NCBI RefSeq assembly: GCF_900156105.1
Contig: NZ_FTMS01000017.1
Span: 36,963 to 100,962 of the forward strand
Direction: 5' to 3'
Source of the DNA: Alkalispirochaeta americana
GTDB taxonomy: Bacteria > Spirochaetota > Spirochaetia > DSM-27196 > Alkalispirochaetaceae
DNA length: 64,000 nucleotides
In this document: in pieces, positions 1-8,487 of the stretch
How positions within the stretch are numbered: position 1 is the first letter of the stretch
How the letters are laid out: each line of letters opens with the position of its first letter
Notes under the pieces: generated by a model
The model's input: only the letters and a program-made list of their open reading frames with translations
What the model was told of the DNA's origin: nothing
Database searches by the model: none
Made by a program: the position numbers and the translations under genes

Positions 1-194
1 TGGTTGTCATCGGGAGGACGGCTTGCCGCATGCAACCCCAGGAGAACAGCGCCGTCGGTAATAAGGTCCGACAAAGAATGAAATCCGTCGGCCACGAGAG
101 CCCGGCTTCCTGCAAGGATGCCCAGGGCGATCTTTACTCCGCCCAGAAGACAGTTGAGGACCGCCCCGGTAAGAGTGATATGCATAACGTTCAT
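1..194 (-). CDS. Cation diffusion facilitator (CDF) efflux protein, N-terminal part, cut by window edge
   Basis: Translating the minus strand from an ATG at 194 gives MNVMHITLTGAVLNCLLGG followed by a hydrophobic helix and the segment VADGFHSLSDLITD. The ADGxHSLxD block is the hallmark of TM helix 2 of CDF zinc/iron/manganese efflux transporters of the inner membrane. About 64 codons lie in the window; the rest continues beyond base 1. A GGGAG stretch lies just upstream of the ATG, which favours 194 over the in-frame ATG at 185. The metal substrate cannot be told from this fragment. Bases 195-414 between this gene and msrA hold no gene; an 8-base unit (acatagag) is repeated three times near 363-388. 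Confidence 0.85.
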   Translation of the reverse strand, partial: MNVMHITLTGAVLNCLLGGVKIALGILAGSRALVADGFHSLSDLITDGAVLLGLHAASRPPDDN

Positions 195-414
195 AGATCT
201 TCTCCCAGAATTATCAAAAACCCTCCCGCTGTCAATCGAAGGGGAAAAGAGATCGAAAGTCCCCTCGACGGCAAGCCCTTGGGGCAGTACTTTATACATC
301 GGAAAGGCCGCCGGGAACACCCCGACGGTCAACCTCAAGCCCCCCACCAGAGGGGCGCACGAACATAGAGACATAGAGACATAGAGAAAACAGCGACCCC
401 TGGAGGCAGAAACC

Positions 415-996
415 ATGACCAGATCACCCCTGAGCGAGACCGGCACCGATACAGCGACCCTGGGAGGCGGTTGTTTCTGGTGTCTTGAAGCGATTTTCCA
501 GCGCCTCCCCGGAGTGCTTCAGGTGGAGCCGGGCTACGCCGGAGGAACCCGGCCTGACCCCACCTACGAGGAAGTCTGCCGGGGCGATACAGGACACGCC
601 GAGGTGGTAAGAATTACCTTTGATCCCCGGATCATCAGCTATGAAGAACTACTGGGCACCTTCTGGCGAGCCCATGATCCAACCACACTCAACCGTCAGG
701 GAGCGGACCAGGGAACCCAGTACCGCTCGATTCTTCTCTATACCAGCGAGGAACAACGCCTCCAGGCAGAGAAATCCCGGGATCAGTGGAACGCGAAAAA
801 CCCCTCCCGGCCGCCCGCGGTGACCCAGGTGGTGCCCCTGGAACGATTTTTCCCGGCCGAGGAGTACCACCACGATTATTACCGGAACAATCCCCGAGCC
901 GGATATTGCCGACTGGTCATTCAGCCCAAGGTGGAAGCGCTCTTTCCCCGGGATCAGGAGCAGGATCGGCACCGTTCCACAGAGCAGCCAGGGTAA
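415..996 (+). CDS. msrA: Peptide methionine-S-sulfoxide reductase MsrA
   Basis: A 193-residue protein that repairs oxidised methionine (S-sulfoxide form) in the cytoplasm. The active-site motif GGCFWC is at residues 18-23, with typical MsrA blocks following (GYAGG, a GHAEVV segment, YRSILLYTS, EEYHHDYY, and GYCRLVIQPKVE with the likely resolving Cys). The ATG at 415 follows GGAGG at a usable distance. The last 25 or so residues after the conserved core are Asp/Glu/Arg rich and non-conserved in look; this tail overlaps the 3' end of the convergent pgeF gene by 80 bases. The gene appears to stand alone. Confidence 0.96.
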   Translation: MTRSPLSETGTDTATLGGGCFWCLEAIFQRLPGVLQVEPGYAGGTRPDPTYEEVCRGDTGHAEVVRITFDPRIISYEELLGTFWRAHDPTTLNRQGADQGTQYRSILLYTSEEQRLQAEKSRDQWNAKNPSRPPAVTQVVPLERFFPAEEYHHDYYRNNPRAGYCRLVIQPKVEALFPRDQEQDRHRSTEQPG

Positions 997-1738
997 CCAT
1001 TCGCCCCGTCTCGGAGCCCTCCCGGCGAACCGAAAAAAACCGGGGATCACAGGAGTTGCAGATACCGGCATCCAGAATTTCCCCGGGAAAACCGGCCCTC
1101 CGCAGGTTTTCCCGAGAAGCCCTCTGCAGATCGATCCCGTAGTATCCCCCGCCCCGGGGAATCACCGCCCGGGGGCATTCCAGATCATCCTGAAAAACCC
1201 TCTTCAGAAGTGCATCGCTCTGAACGTAGCAATCGGGGCAAATACCTGGACCATAGATCACCCGCATATTCTCAGGACGGCAACCCAGAGCGACCATCCG
1301 CCGAAACAGTTGCGCCTCCAGACGGAGCGCGATTCCCCTCCATCCGCAGTGCACGATCCCCAAAAGACCCTTGCGACGATCCTGTATGACAACCGGAAAG
1401 CAATCGGCCGTGGTTATCCCGAGGTAGAGCCCCCGTTCCCCGGTGATCAGTCCGTCGAAGCCCTTCAGATTCTGGCGATCCGGCAAGACACCCTCACCAC
1501 CTGAGGAACCATCTGCCTCAAGGATCTTGTCACCGTGCTCCAGGAGCACACGGACCATCCGCTCCAGGGCAATCCCCGAGGCCTCGCCCAGACGTCGATA
1601 GTTTCCGGCAACGGCGGTTGTATCGAGACAGCTGCCGGTCGCACCATAGAGCATGTTACCGTTCTTCCGGGTGGTGGTGACAAGATCCAGCTCCTCATGA
1701 CGAAATCGCACATACCAGGGGCTCTCTTCCTGAAGCAT
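917..1738 (-). CDS. pgeF: Peptidoglycan editing factor PgeF / YfiH-type copper-dependent purine nucleoside enzyme
   Basis: A 273-residue YfiH/PgeF (DUF152, 'laccase domain') protein. Visible family motifs are TTADCFPVVI, GIVHCGWRG and GPGICPDCYV, which supply the conserved Cys and His metal ligands. Known members act on adenosine/inosine and, in E. coli, remove wrongly incorporated amino acids from peptidoglycan precursors. The reading frame is open further upstream to 1888, but the ATG at 1738 has a GGGAGG five bases before it and gives the usual length. The C-terminal tail after TGRMVTLAALW overlaps msrA on the other strand. It is divergent from ridA. Confidence 0.92.
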   Translation of the reverse strand: MLQEESPWYVRFRHEELDLVTTTRKNGNMLYGATGSCLDTTAVAGNYRRLGEASGIALERMVRVLLEHGDKILEADGSSGGEGVLPDRQNLKGFDGLITGERGLYLGITTADCFPVVIQDRRKGLLGIVHCGWRGIALRLEAQLFRRMVALGCRPENMRVIYGPGICPDCYVQSDALLKRVFQDDLECPRAVIPRGGGYYGIDLQRASRENLRRAGFPGEILDAGICNSCDPRFFSVRREGSETGRMVTLAALWNGADPAPDPGERALPPWAE

Positions 1739-1868
1739 CTTTACCTCCCGGACGGATTGAATTATTACCGTCCCACAGGATACCCTGAGGCACCCAAAGA
1801 GAAAACCTCCAGAATCATCCAGCAGGAGGGGCCCTCGGCGGAGAACCCCGAAGGAAAGAGAGAAACCG

Positions 1869-2252
1869 ATGAAACACCAGGCCATCACAACGACAGATGC
1901 TCCCGCCGCAATCGGACCCTACTCGCAAGCCCTGCGGGCGGGTGATTTTTTATACACCTCAGGGCAGCTTCCATTGGACCCCGCAACGATGACAATCTCC
2001 TCCCCCGACATTCAGGACCAGACCCGGCAGGCTCTGGAAAACCTGAAAGCTCTCCTGAAAGCAGGAGGCTCAAGCCTGGAAAAAACGGTCAAGGTTACGG
2101 TGTTCTTAAAAGATCTGGAGCAATTCAGCGCCATGAACGAGATCTATCAGAAATACTTTGGCCCTACCCCCCCTGCCCGTTCCTGCGTGGAAGTAGCCCG
2201 GCTTCCGAAGGACGCAGCAATCGAGATTGAGGCAATAGCGCTAGTGGACTAA
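1869..2252 (+). CDS. ridA: RidA family 2-iminobutanoate/2-iminopropanoate deaminase
   Basis: A 127-residue RidA/YjgF/UK114 protein that hydrolyses reactive enamine/imine intermediates from PLP enzymes such as threonine dehydratase. The family features are clear: N-terminal AIGPYSQAL, YTSGQLPLDP, the VKVTVFLKDL strand, and the C-terminal PPARSCVEVARLPKDA block holding the active-site Arg. Its stop codon overlaps that of the PilZ gene on the opposite strand by 4 bases. The ATG at 1869 follows an AAGGAAAGAG purine stretch. Confidence 0.96.
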   Translation: MKHQAITTTDAPAAIGPYSQALRAGDFLYTSGQLPLDPATMTISSPDIQDQTRQALENLKALLKAGGSSLEKTVKVTVFLKDLEQFSAMNEIYQKYFGPTPPARSCVEVARLPKDAAIEIEAIALVD

Positions 2253-2581
2253 TCAGCAGCACCGAGGAAGGCAGCTATCTTCTCCACATCAAAATCGAGC
2301 ACCTCGGTAAACTCGATTCCCACATCGTAGCCCCCGCCTTCGCGGGGGCTGCATCGAAGCACAACGCCCTCCCCCTGAATCGGCGGAGTTGAGTCGTCTT
2401 CGCCAAGCTGAATCATCAGATAGACCCTGCTGTAAAGATCTACAGGTTCATCCACCTGGCAACCAATTCCCGCAGTGCTGATATCCGTTCCCCGGGAGGG
2501 AATAAAGGTCTCTTTGCCAAAACCAAGGTGTATCAATTGCCGGAGCCGATAACGGGGGCTCTGTCGTCGATCTTGTTCCAT
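2249..2581 (-). CDS. PilZ domain protein, small (c-di-GMP receptor candidate)
   Basis: A 110-residue protein that is essentially one PilZ domain. The c-di-GMP contact motifs are both present: RRQSPR near the N-terminus (RxxxR) and [10 protein letters not shown] around residues 31-40 (DxSxxG). No membrane segment or signal peptide is seen, so it should be a cytoplasmic adaptor. The frame continues upstream to 3202, but that part runs antisense through the chemoreceptor and is not credible. The ATG at 2581 has GGGGGA directly before it. It shares its upstream region with the chemoreceptor on the other strand, which fits a motility-related role (inference). Confidence 0.85.
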   Translation of the reverse strand: MEQDRRQSPRYRLRQLIHLGFGKETFIPSRGTDISTAGIGCQVDEPVDLYSRVYLMIQLGEDDSTPPIQGEGVVLRCSPREGGGYDVGIEFTEVLDFDVEKIAAFLGAAD

Positions 2582-2623
2582 TCCCCCATTATACGCCCTT
2601 CCAGAAAAAAAACAGGATTTCAT

Positions 2624-2672
2624 CACAGGGTTTCCGTTTTTTGGGAAACGCTGAAAAATTCGGCGCCCTGTG
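2624..2672 (+). promoter_or_regulatory. Candidate structured leader: tight three-way RNA junction upstream of a chemoreceptor gene
   Basis: The sequence folds with every junction base paired. CACAGGG (2624-2630) pairs with CCCTGTG (2666-2672). Enclosed are hairpin one, TTTCC/GGAAA (2631-2635 with 2644-2648, 8-base loop), and hairpin two, CGCTGAA/TTCGGCG (2649-2655 with 2659-2665, AAA loop, one G-T wobble). It lies 95 bases before the chemoreceptor start, and 43 bases beyond the start of the divergent PilZ gene. I do not match it to a known riboswitch. Whether it is transcribed, and from which strand, is not known. Confidence 0.45.
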
Positions 2673-2767
2673 TTACTCTGAAAGTACCGTGGCATCCGGC
2701 AGAAGATGCCCTGAGAGGCAGGCCTGTCCTGCATCACCCCAGGCAACTCCTCACAAGGAGGAACACC

Positions 2768-4873
2768 TTGAAGCGCCGCAAAACCATGACAGTTCGAATC
2801 GTCTCTCTGGCCGGTATTATATTCCTCGCCATGACCGCCCTGCTTTTGGGTGTAATCTTTCCGGGCCACTACCGGGAAACCCTCAGAACGATCCGCTCCA
2901 GTCTTTTCCACGAGATTCAAAAGGAATCCTACAGCGTCTATGGAACCATCTTCGCACCTGTGGAAATCCTCACCGAGCAGTACGCCGCGATAATTAACGA
3001 ACTGGGCTTTGAAGACCTGGAAACACTGGAAAGAATCAGCCGGACCCAAATCGCCGCACGGGACCTCATCGTCGGTGGTGGCTACTGGCTCGAGTACTAC
3101 ACGATTCCCGACGAGAAGTTCTTTGGCCCTTTCTGGTATAAGGAGGGTGATGATATTCTCCTCACCTGGGAATACAGCAACGAAGAAAACGACCACACCC
3201 AATTTGACTGGTATCGGAACGATGGGATAGCGACCAACCAGACCGTTGTCTGGAGCGATCTCTACGAGGACGCCGTCACCGGTGTTCCCATGATTACCGC
3301 CACTTCTGCCCTGATGCAGGGGAGAGACAAGACCGGTGTAGTCACCATCGATATCGGCCTGGAAGAGCTAACCGATTACTTTTCCCGGATAGAGATAGAC
3401 CTGATCTCTGATTATACCCTTACGCTACTCTCCCGGGAGGGCGAAGCCATAATCAGCAGCGACACCAGCCGCACCGGAACACGCCCCTTTGCCCGCGGCC
3501 CTGAAGAAGGGCAGGAAGCGCTCTTCGAGGAAGGAAACGCTCTGGTTGTCTACGCTCCCATCGCATCTACAGGGCTGGTTATCGCACTGGACACACCCCT
3601 GTGGCATCTCACCGTTCCGGTTACCCGGAGTCTGGCCCGGGGCATCCTTCTGGCCCTGGGAGTCCTTGCCGGATCGATACTCCTTCTGGGATTTGTCATG
3701 AACCGCCGCATATCTTCGCCCATCAAAAAGACAGTACAACTGTTGCAGGAGATATCCCTGGGAGCAGGAGACCTCACCCAACGAATAGAGAGCACCAGTA
3801 ACGATGAACTGTCAGAGATGGCCACCCACTTCAACGAGACACTGAAGAAGGTACAGAGCCTGGTGGTCGGAGTAAAAACTCAGTCCCGGGTTCTGCAAAG
3901 CACCGGTGATGATCTTGCAGCCAACATGGAGGAGTCATCGGCGGCGGTCCAGCAGGCCAGCAGCACCCTCCAGGAGATCAAGGCAAAAACCTGCGACCAG
4001 GCATCCAACGTCGAGGAGACCACCTCCACGATGAAGGAAATAACCAGAACGATCTCTGCCCTGAAAGACCGAATCGATGAACAGGCCGCGAGTGTTACGC
4101 AATCATCCTCAGCGGTGGAAGAGATGCTGGCCAATATATCCTCGGTCACGGCCAATCTGGGGAAAAACGCCGAGAACGTTAATATGCTCACCCAGGCATC
4201 GGAAAAAGGCCGAAACGACCTCTCCTCTGTGGCGGAACAGATCCGAAAGGTCTCGAAAGACTCCGAGGGGCTGATCAAGATAAGCTCCGTCATCGGGGAT
4301 ATTGCCCGGCAAACCAACCTACTCTCCATGAACGCTGCCATCGAGGCGGCTCACGCCGGTGAATCCGGAGCAGGTTTTGCTGTAGTAGCCCAGGAGATCA
4401 GAAACTTGGCCGAATCATCGGCAAAGCAAGCAAAAATGATCTCCAGCGAACTCAAAAAGATCAAGGAATCGGTAGCCCTCAGCGTCGGGGCCACCGAGGA
4501 GGTTCTTCTTCAGTTTTCTGATATCGACCAGCGAATACAGACGGTCTCGGAACGGGAGGCAAGCATACGCAACGCCATGGACGAGCAGAGCGCAGGAAGC
4601 CAGGAAATACTCCGGGCCATTGGTCTTCTCAACGAGATCACCTCCCAGGTGCAATCAGGAGCTGTGGAAATAATGTCGGGAAGCACCGAGGTCATCCAGG
4701 AAAGCCAGCGCCTGGGAGACGTGACCCTCGAGGTCACCCAGGGAATCGAGAGCGTTGCCCTGGGAGCCCAGGAAATAACCCGGGCCGTCCAGACGGCCCG
4801 GGAGTTGAGCAATACCACCAAAGAGACCATCCTGGCGCTCAATCAGGAGCTGGAAAAGTTCAAGGTTGAGTAG
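2768..4873 (+). CDS. Methyl-accepting chemotaxis protein with extracellular Cache-type sensor
   Basis: A 701-residue transmembrane chemoreceptor. TM1 is at about residues 8-30, followed by a periplasmic sensor of roughly 260 residues that looks like a Cache domain ([21 protein letters not shown]). TM2 is near 290-310, then a HAMP linker ([12 protein letters not shown]...) and a long coiled-coil signalling domain. The signalling tip reads [20 protein letters not shown] around 520-540. The start is a TTG at 2768 preceded by AAGGAGG with six bases spacing; the in-frame ATG at 2786 lacks a ribosome site, and the frame further upstream to 2528 is not used. The ligand is unknown. Confidence 0.93.
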   Translation: MKRRKTMTVRIVSLAGIIFLAMTALLLGVIFPGHYRETLRTIRSSLFHEIQKESYSVYGTIFAPVEILTEQYAAIINELGFEDLETLERISRTQIAARDLIVGGGYWLEYYTIPDEKFFGPFWYKEGDDILLTWEYSNEENDHTQFDWYRNDGIATNQTVVWSDLYEDAVTGVPMITATSALMQGRDKTGVVTIDIGLEELTDYFSRIEIDLISDYTLTLLSREGEAIISSDTSRTGTRPFARGPEEGQEALFEEGNALVVYAPIASTGLVIALDTPLWHLTVPVTRSLARGILLALGVLAGSILLLGFVMNRRISSPIKKTVQLLQEISLGAGDLTQRIESTSNDELSEMATHFNETLKKVQSLVVGVKTQSRVLQSTGDDLAANMEESSAAVQQASSTLQEIKAKTCDQASNVEETTSTMKEITRTISALKDRIDEQAASVTQSSSAVEEMLANISSVTANLGKNAENVNMLTQASEKGRNDLSSVAEQIRKVSKDSEGLIKISSVIGDIARQTNLLSMNAAIEAAHAGESGAGFAVVAQEIRNLAESSAKQAKMISSELKKIKESVALSVGATEEVLLQFSDIDQRIQTVSEREASIRNAMDEQSAGSQEILRAIGLLNEITSQVQSGAVEIMSGSTEVIQESQRLGDVTLEVTQGIESVALGAQEITRAVQTARELSNTTKETILALNQELEKFKVE

Positions 4874-4895
4874 GCCCCGGAGATAACCCGAGACA

Positions 4896-4922
4896 GGCCC
4901 GGCACAGCAGGCGCGCCGGGCC
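4896..4922. terminator. GC-rich hairpin between convergent genes
   Basis: GGCCCGGC (4896-4903) pairs with GCCGGGCC (4915-4922) around an 11-base loop, between the convergent chemoreceptor and lipoprotein genes. No T-run follows on either strand, so a factor-independent terminator role is plausible but not certain. Confidence 0.4.
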
Positions 4923-4951
4923 CGGGTGATACCGCCCCGAACACGGCCCAT

Positions 4952-7408
4952 TTAAAAGACCCGGGCGGCCCGAACCCGTCGGATCTGGCTTTTACCGAGC
5001 TCCCCCCTATCCCCGTCATCGAAGCTCTGGCGCCAGGCATCGAGGCTACTGATCTCGGAGGAACTCCAGTAGTTTACGTCGCCAAATCCTCCCAGACCCT
5101 GGGCATGCAGATTCTCGTACATCAAATTCAATTCATCCCGGGAAGGAAGGAACCAATCGTCGAAGATCGTTCCGTTACGCTCCACAATCAGATCATGGGC
5201 AAGCCTCGCAGCGTAATCACTCCTGTTATTACGGGGCTCCACATCCCCGAAGGTGTGTACTATTTCTGCCGTGTTGCTTGCTCCCGTGCCAACTGCCGTG
5301 CCCCGGGCCTGGAGACCCACTTCCGTTGCATAGCCGCCCCAGGGCTTCCCGGACCACTCCGTCCCGGCTGGAGCCGCTTCAAGATAGGTCCAGGGAAAAT
5401 CATCTGCTTCGTCTACGTAGGCTATCCGTCCGCCCGCAGGGCCAAAGTCACCGATACCGTAGGACAGATCGACCGTTCGGGCAGGCCGAACACCGAAGCC
5501 ACGGGCATTCCAGGGATAATCTTCGTGGCGAAAACCAACCGTCACAGGAACCGTATCATCCCATCCGACGCCACGGAGAACACGCGCCCCCCCAAAGGAC
5601 GGCCCCCGATAGTCAACCTGTGATTCCCCAGGATACTCTGCCCTCCAGTCCCAGACCCACTCCCAAACATTCCCGCTCATATCATGAATCCCCAGCTGGT
5701 TGGCTTCTTTTGTTCCCACCGGCTGGGTTTTTTTCCCCTCACCGGTATCACTGTTGCCTGCATGCCACGCGACCGCTCCGGTGGCAGCCGGGTCAGCATG
5801 ATCAGCCCGTGCACCCGATGCATAATTGTGGGGGGTCCAGTTGGTTCCGTCCTGATAGCTCGCCCCATACTGCCACTCTCCCTCGGTGGGCAATCGATAG
5901 CCTCCTGCGGACCGGTCCAGGTATGGATTATCGATCGCCCCTTCACCACCCTGGATACCATTGCCTGCCCTCGAGTCCCGTATGGGTCTGGTCCGTTCCG
6001 GATCCTCGTAATACACCGGACTCAAGCCTGACATCTCACTGTAGGCATTCATCCAGACAATCGCGTCACGCCAACTAATCATGGTAACAGGCTCGTGCCG
6101 CCCCTGCGCGGTGGGCTGCCCTCCTGTCCTGCCACGGCTTCCTTCACGCCCCGGCCGGGCGAAACCATATCCATTATCCTCAGCCCACCGCCTGACGGTG
6201 TACCATAACTCGTAGGTTACCTGATAGCGGGCTATTTCAAAGCTCGATATGCTATGGTCAAAGCTGTTCTGTTCCCCTTCCGATCTCTGTCGGAAGACAC
6301 CACCAGGAACAGAGACCATCTCCCGGAAATCAATATCGGAAAGATCTCGATACGGGCCAACAGGGTTGACCTCGAATCGAACCCGCCGGGAACTGATCAT
6401 GGTACCCCTGGAGACCACCAGGGAGAGCCAGTAGGTTCCGGGAGTCGAGGCAACCCCCGATGGCCCGATCCTGAGGGATCGCCCCGTCTCACCCGGTATG
6501 ACCATGCCGTTCAGGTACCATCTGATTTCATCGGGTTCCGAGGCAGGATCCAGAGTCATCTCTATGGTCACGACCTCTCCGTGATCAATGTTCTCAACAA
6601 GACCGTCGAGCGCAATATTATAGGGGTTGTTCAGGTCGCCCCCAAGGTTCACCAGAATCGCCCCAGGAGGCGGAGGAGCCTCACCGTATATCAGAAGATC
6701 ATCCTCGGTCAGGGGAAACACCCCCGACGATTCCTCTCCCTCAATAATCCGCACAGCAACGTGTAACGGCCAGGCCACGTGGTCCCCGTCTTTTAGCAAA
6801 AGGTTCAGCGTATAATATCCGGTGTCCCATAGACCGGTATAACTGGCCTCGGCATCGGTGGGGCTGATTACGAAGGAACCGGAGATGTCATGCTCTGATC
6901 CTCCCGCCGGTACAAGAGACGCTTCTATCACCGGGCTATCCAGGGATTCCTGTGGCCAGCTGATGAAAATATTCAAGGTTCCCGATCCCTCCAGGGGATA
7001 AAGGGCTACATCGGCTTTCGCGGTCGCGCCCGATTCAACCTCAACCGTCGCAGATCCATAGGCGACAACCACCCCGTCGGAGTTTTCCGCCTTGACGGTA
7101 ACTGTCCAATCACCCTGCGCAAGATCCGAGAAGGTAACCGTTGTACGGGATGAATTAATCCGGTTGCTCTGGACAGGCCCGGGTCCATTCACGCGAACAC
7201 GATAGGCCTCGATCTCCATTTCTATCTCGGGAAGGATCGTAGCACCGGAGACGAGGGAGGTCTCAAGAGAGACCGTTAGCGATCCTCCCGAGGGTGAGGG
7301 AGAACTCCTGGAACCATCGGCCTTGAAGGGGTTTTGACAACCAGCAAGCACTAGCGTCACTCCAATCAGCACCGCAGGGACAATACCATGACGATAAGAC
7401 CGATACAT
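4952..7408 (-). CDS. Large lipoprotein with Ig-like repeats, a formylglycine-enzyme-like (SUMF1) domain and a C-terminal Fib_succ/DUF1566-like domain
   Basis: An 818-residue lipoprotein: hydrophobic signal ending in LVLAGC with lipid-acceptor Cys24. Residues 30-370 are beta-rich, resembling Ig/PKD-type modules. A SUMF1 domain spans about 375-640 (MVSVPGGVF, YQVTYELWYTV, GYRLPTEGEWQYGA, MSGNVWEWVWDW, GFGVRPAR). The two active-site cysteines of true formylglycine-generating enzyme are not seen where expected (RGVGWDDTVPVTVGFRHE), so a binding rather than enzymatic role is likely. A final DUF1566-like module follows (DDWFLPSRDELNLMY, YWSSSE). The ATG at 7408 has AGGAGG upstream; the frame extends to 7594 but without a signal peptide at that start. 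Probably surface exposed; function unknown. Confidence 0.85.
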   Translation of the reverse strand: MYRSYRHGIVPAVLIGVTLVLAGCQNPFKADGSRSSPSPSGGSLTVSLETSLVSGATILPEIEMEIEAYRVRVNGPGPVQSNRINSSRTTVTFSDLAQGDWTVTVKAENSDGVVVAYGSATVEVESGATAKADVALYPLEGSGTLNIFISWPQESLDSPVIEASLVPAGGSEHDISGSFVISPTDAEASYTGLWDTGYYTLNLLLKDGDHVAWPLHVAVRIIEGEESSGVFPLTEDDLLIYGEAPPPPGAILVNLGGDLNNPYNIALDGLVENIDHGEVVTIEMTLDPASEPDEIRWYLNGMVIPGETGRSLRIGPSGVASTPGTYWLSLVVSRGTMISSRRVRFEVNPVGPYRDLSDIDFREMVSVPGGVFRQRSEGEQNSFDHSISSFEIARYQVTYELWYTVRRWAEDNGYGFARPGREGSRGRTGGQPTAQGRHEPVTMISWRDAIVWMNAYSEMSGLSPVYYEDPERTRPIRDSRAGNGIQGGEGAIDNPYLDRSAGGYRLPTEGEWQYGASYQDGTNWTPHNYASGARADHADPAATGAVAWHAGNSDTGEGKKTQPVGTKEANQLGIHDMSGNVWEWVWDWRAEYPGESQVDYRGPSFGGARVLRGVGWDDTVPVTVGFRHEDYPWNARGFGVRPARTVDLSYGIGDFGPAGGRIAYVDEADDFPWTYLEAAPAGTEWSGKPWGGYATEVGLQARGTAVGTGASNTAEIVHTFGDVEPRNNRSDYAARLAHDLIVERNGTIFDDWFLPSRDELNLMYENLHAQGLGGFGDVNYWSSSEISSLDAWRQSFDDGDRGELGKSQIRRVRAARVF

Positions 7409-7653
7409 TCTTCCTCCTCTTTCCTCAATGAGAGACCATGATTTTCGTGAAGACCAAAGAAAAGCACCGGGGCATCCCGGTTTTTTTGAAAAATCTTTTC
7501 TGTCCACATACACCATGTACATTGAGGGGGGAGTTTTCGCTTCGGCCATTTGAATATTGCCCTTTCCCCGGCATGGCCCGGACCCGGCGGGCACACTGAA
7601 CCGCCGGGTCAGTGGTTGCTGAAAGCGGGAGGATACTGAATACTGGGTTTCGT

Positions 7654-8487
7654 ATGAAAAAGACTCCCCTGGATATATCCCGGGTCTCCCGGGAAACTCC
7701 CTGGATACCCGGCATGAGCGACAGCCATTTTCACAGCCAGGCCCTGGCAGACCAGGGGCTTGATCCCCGGAAGCTCTTGCGTGAACTTCGCAACCTCGGG
7801 ATGGGCCCCCTCATGGACGTGGCGATCACCCCCGAGGACACCGACAAGACCGGAGACCTGCCCCGGATTTATCCAGCGCTTTACCGGTCCTGCGGCCTTC
7901 ATCCGGTGGCATCCTGCCGCGAAGACTGGCGTGAGGCCCTGGCCCTGATCGACCACAAACTTTCACAGGAACCATTTTCAGCTCTGGGCGAGACAGGTCT
8001 GGATTGGTACCGAACCTATGCGCCCCGGGAACGGCAGCAGGAGATTTTCGATGCTCAACTTGCCTTGGCATCCAGCCATGGCCTGCCGGTAATCGTTCAC
8101 AACCGCGAAGCTGATCAGGACTGCCTGGAGGCCCTGAAAAAGGCAGCTCTCTCCCGAGGCGGAATCATGCATTGCTTCAGCTCATCCCCAACTTGGGTGA
8201 AATCCTTTGTTGATGCAGGCATGTATATCAGCTTTGCCGGAAACATCACCTTCCCCTCGGCCCGGGAGCTCCGGGAAGCCCTGGTTTGCGTCCCCAAAGA
8301 GCGGTTGCTCCTCGAAACAGATGCTCCCTTTCTCGCTCCTCATCCCCATCGGGGGAAACTGAATCATCCTGCCATGGTGGCTTTCACCTACGCAACGGCG
8401 GCGGAGCTGCGCGGAGAAAATCTGGAGGATCTTGTCCACCAGGTCTCGGAAAATCTGGAAACCCTCCTGGGCGACCTGCCTCAGTAG
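7654..8487 (+). CDS. tatD: TatD family metal-dependent hydrolase (DNase)
   Basis: A TatD-type TIM-barrel metallohydrolase of about 277 residues. Metal ligands are visible in order: SDSHFH (HxH), ALGETGLDWY (Glu), VIVHNREA (His), GIMHCFSSS (His) and LLLETDAPFLAP (Asp). Family members are 3'-exonucleases or DNases. The start is uncertain. An ATG at 7654 is used here, but the nearest good ribosome site (GGGAGG, about 7628-7633) lies some 20 bases upstream of it. An ATG at 7714 would start right at the conserved core, and an upstream GTG at 7612 is also in frame. The end overlaps the convergent kinase gene by 7 bases. Confidence 0.9.
   Translation: MKKTPLDISRVSRETPWIPGMSDSHFHSQALADQGLDPRKLLRELRNLGMGPLMDVAITPEDTDKTGDLPRIYPALYRSCGLHPVASCREDWREALALIDHKLSQEPFSALGETGLDWYRTYAPRERQQEIFDAQLALASSHGLPVIVHNREADQDCLEALKKAALSRGGIMHCFSSSPTWVKSFVDAGMYISFAGNITFPSARELREALVCVPKERLLLETDAPFLAPHPHRGKLNHPAMVAFTYATAAELRGENLEDLVHQVSENLETLLGDLPQ

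Noticed and set aside
2624..2672. c-di-GMP-I (GEMM) riboswitch
   Set aside because: The opening CACAGGG is shared, but the following CAAACC and the GGACGCAAAGCC core are missing, and the pairing is a simple junction.
2582..3202. 317-residue PilZ protein using the full open frame
   Set aside because: The extra N-terminal part is antisense to the chemoreceptor, has no domain, and the PilZ start at 2581 is complete.
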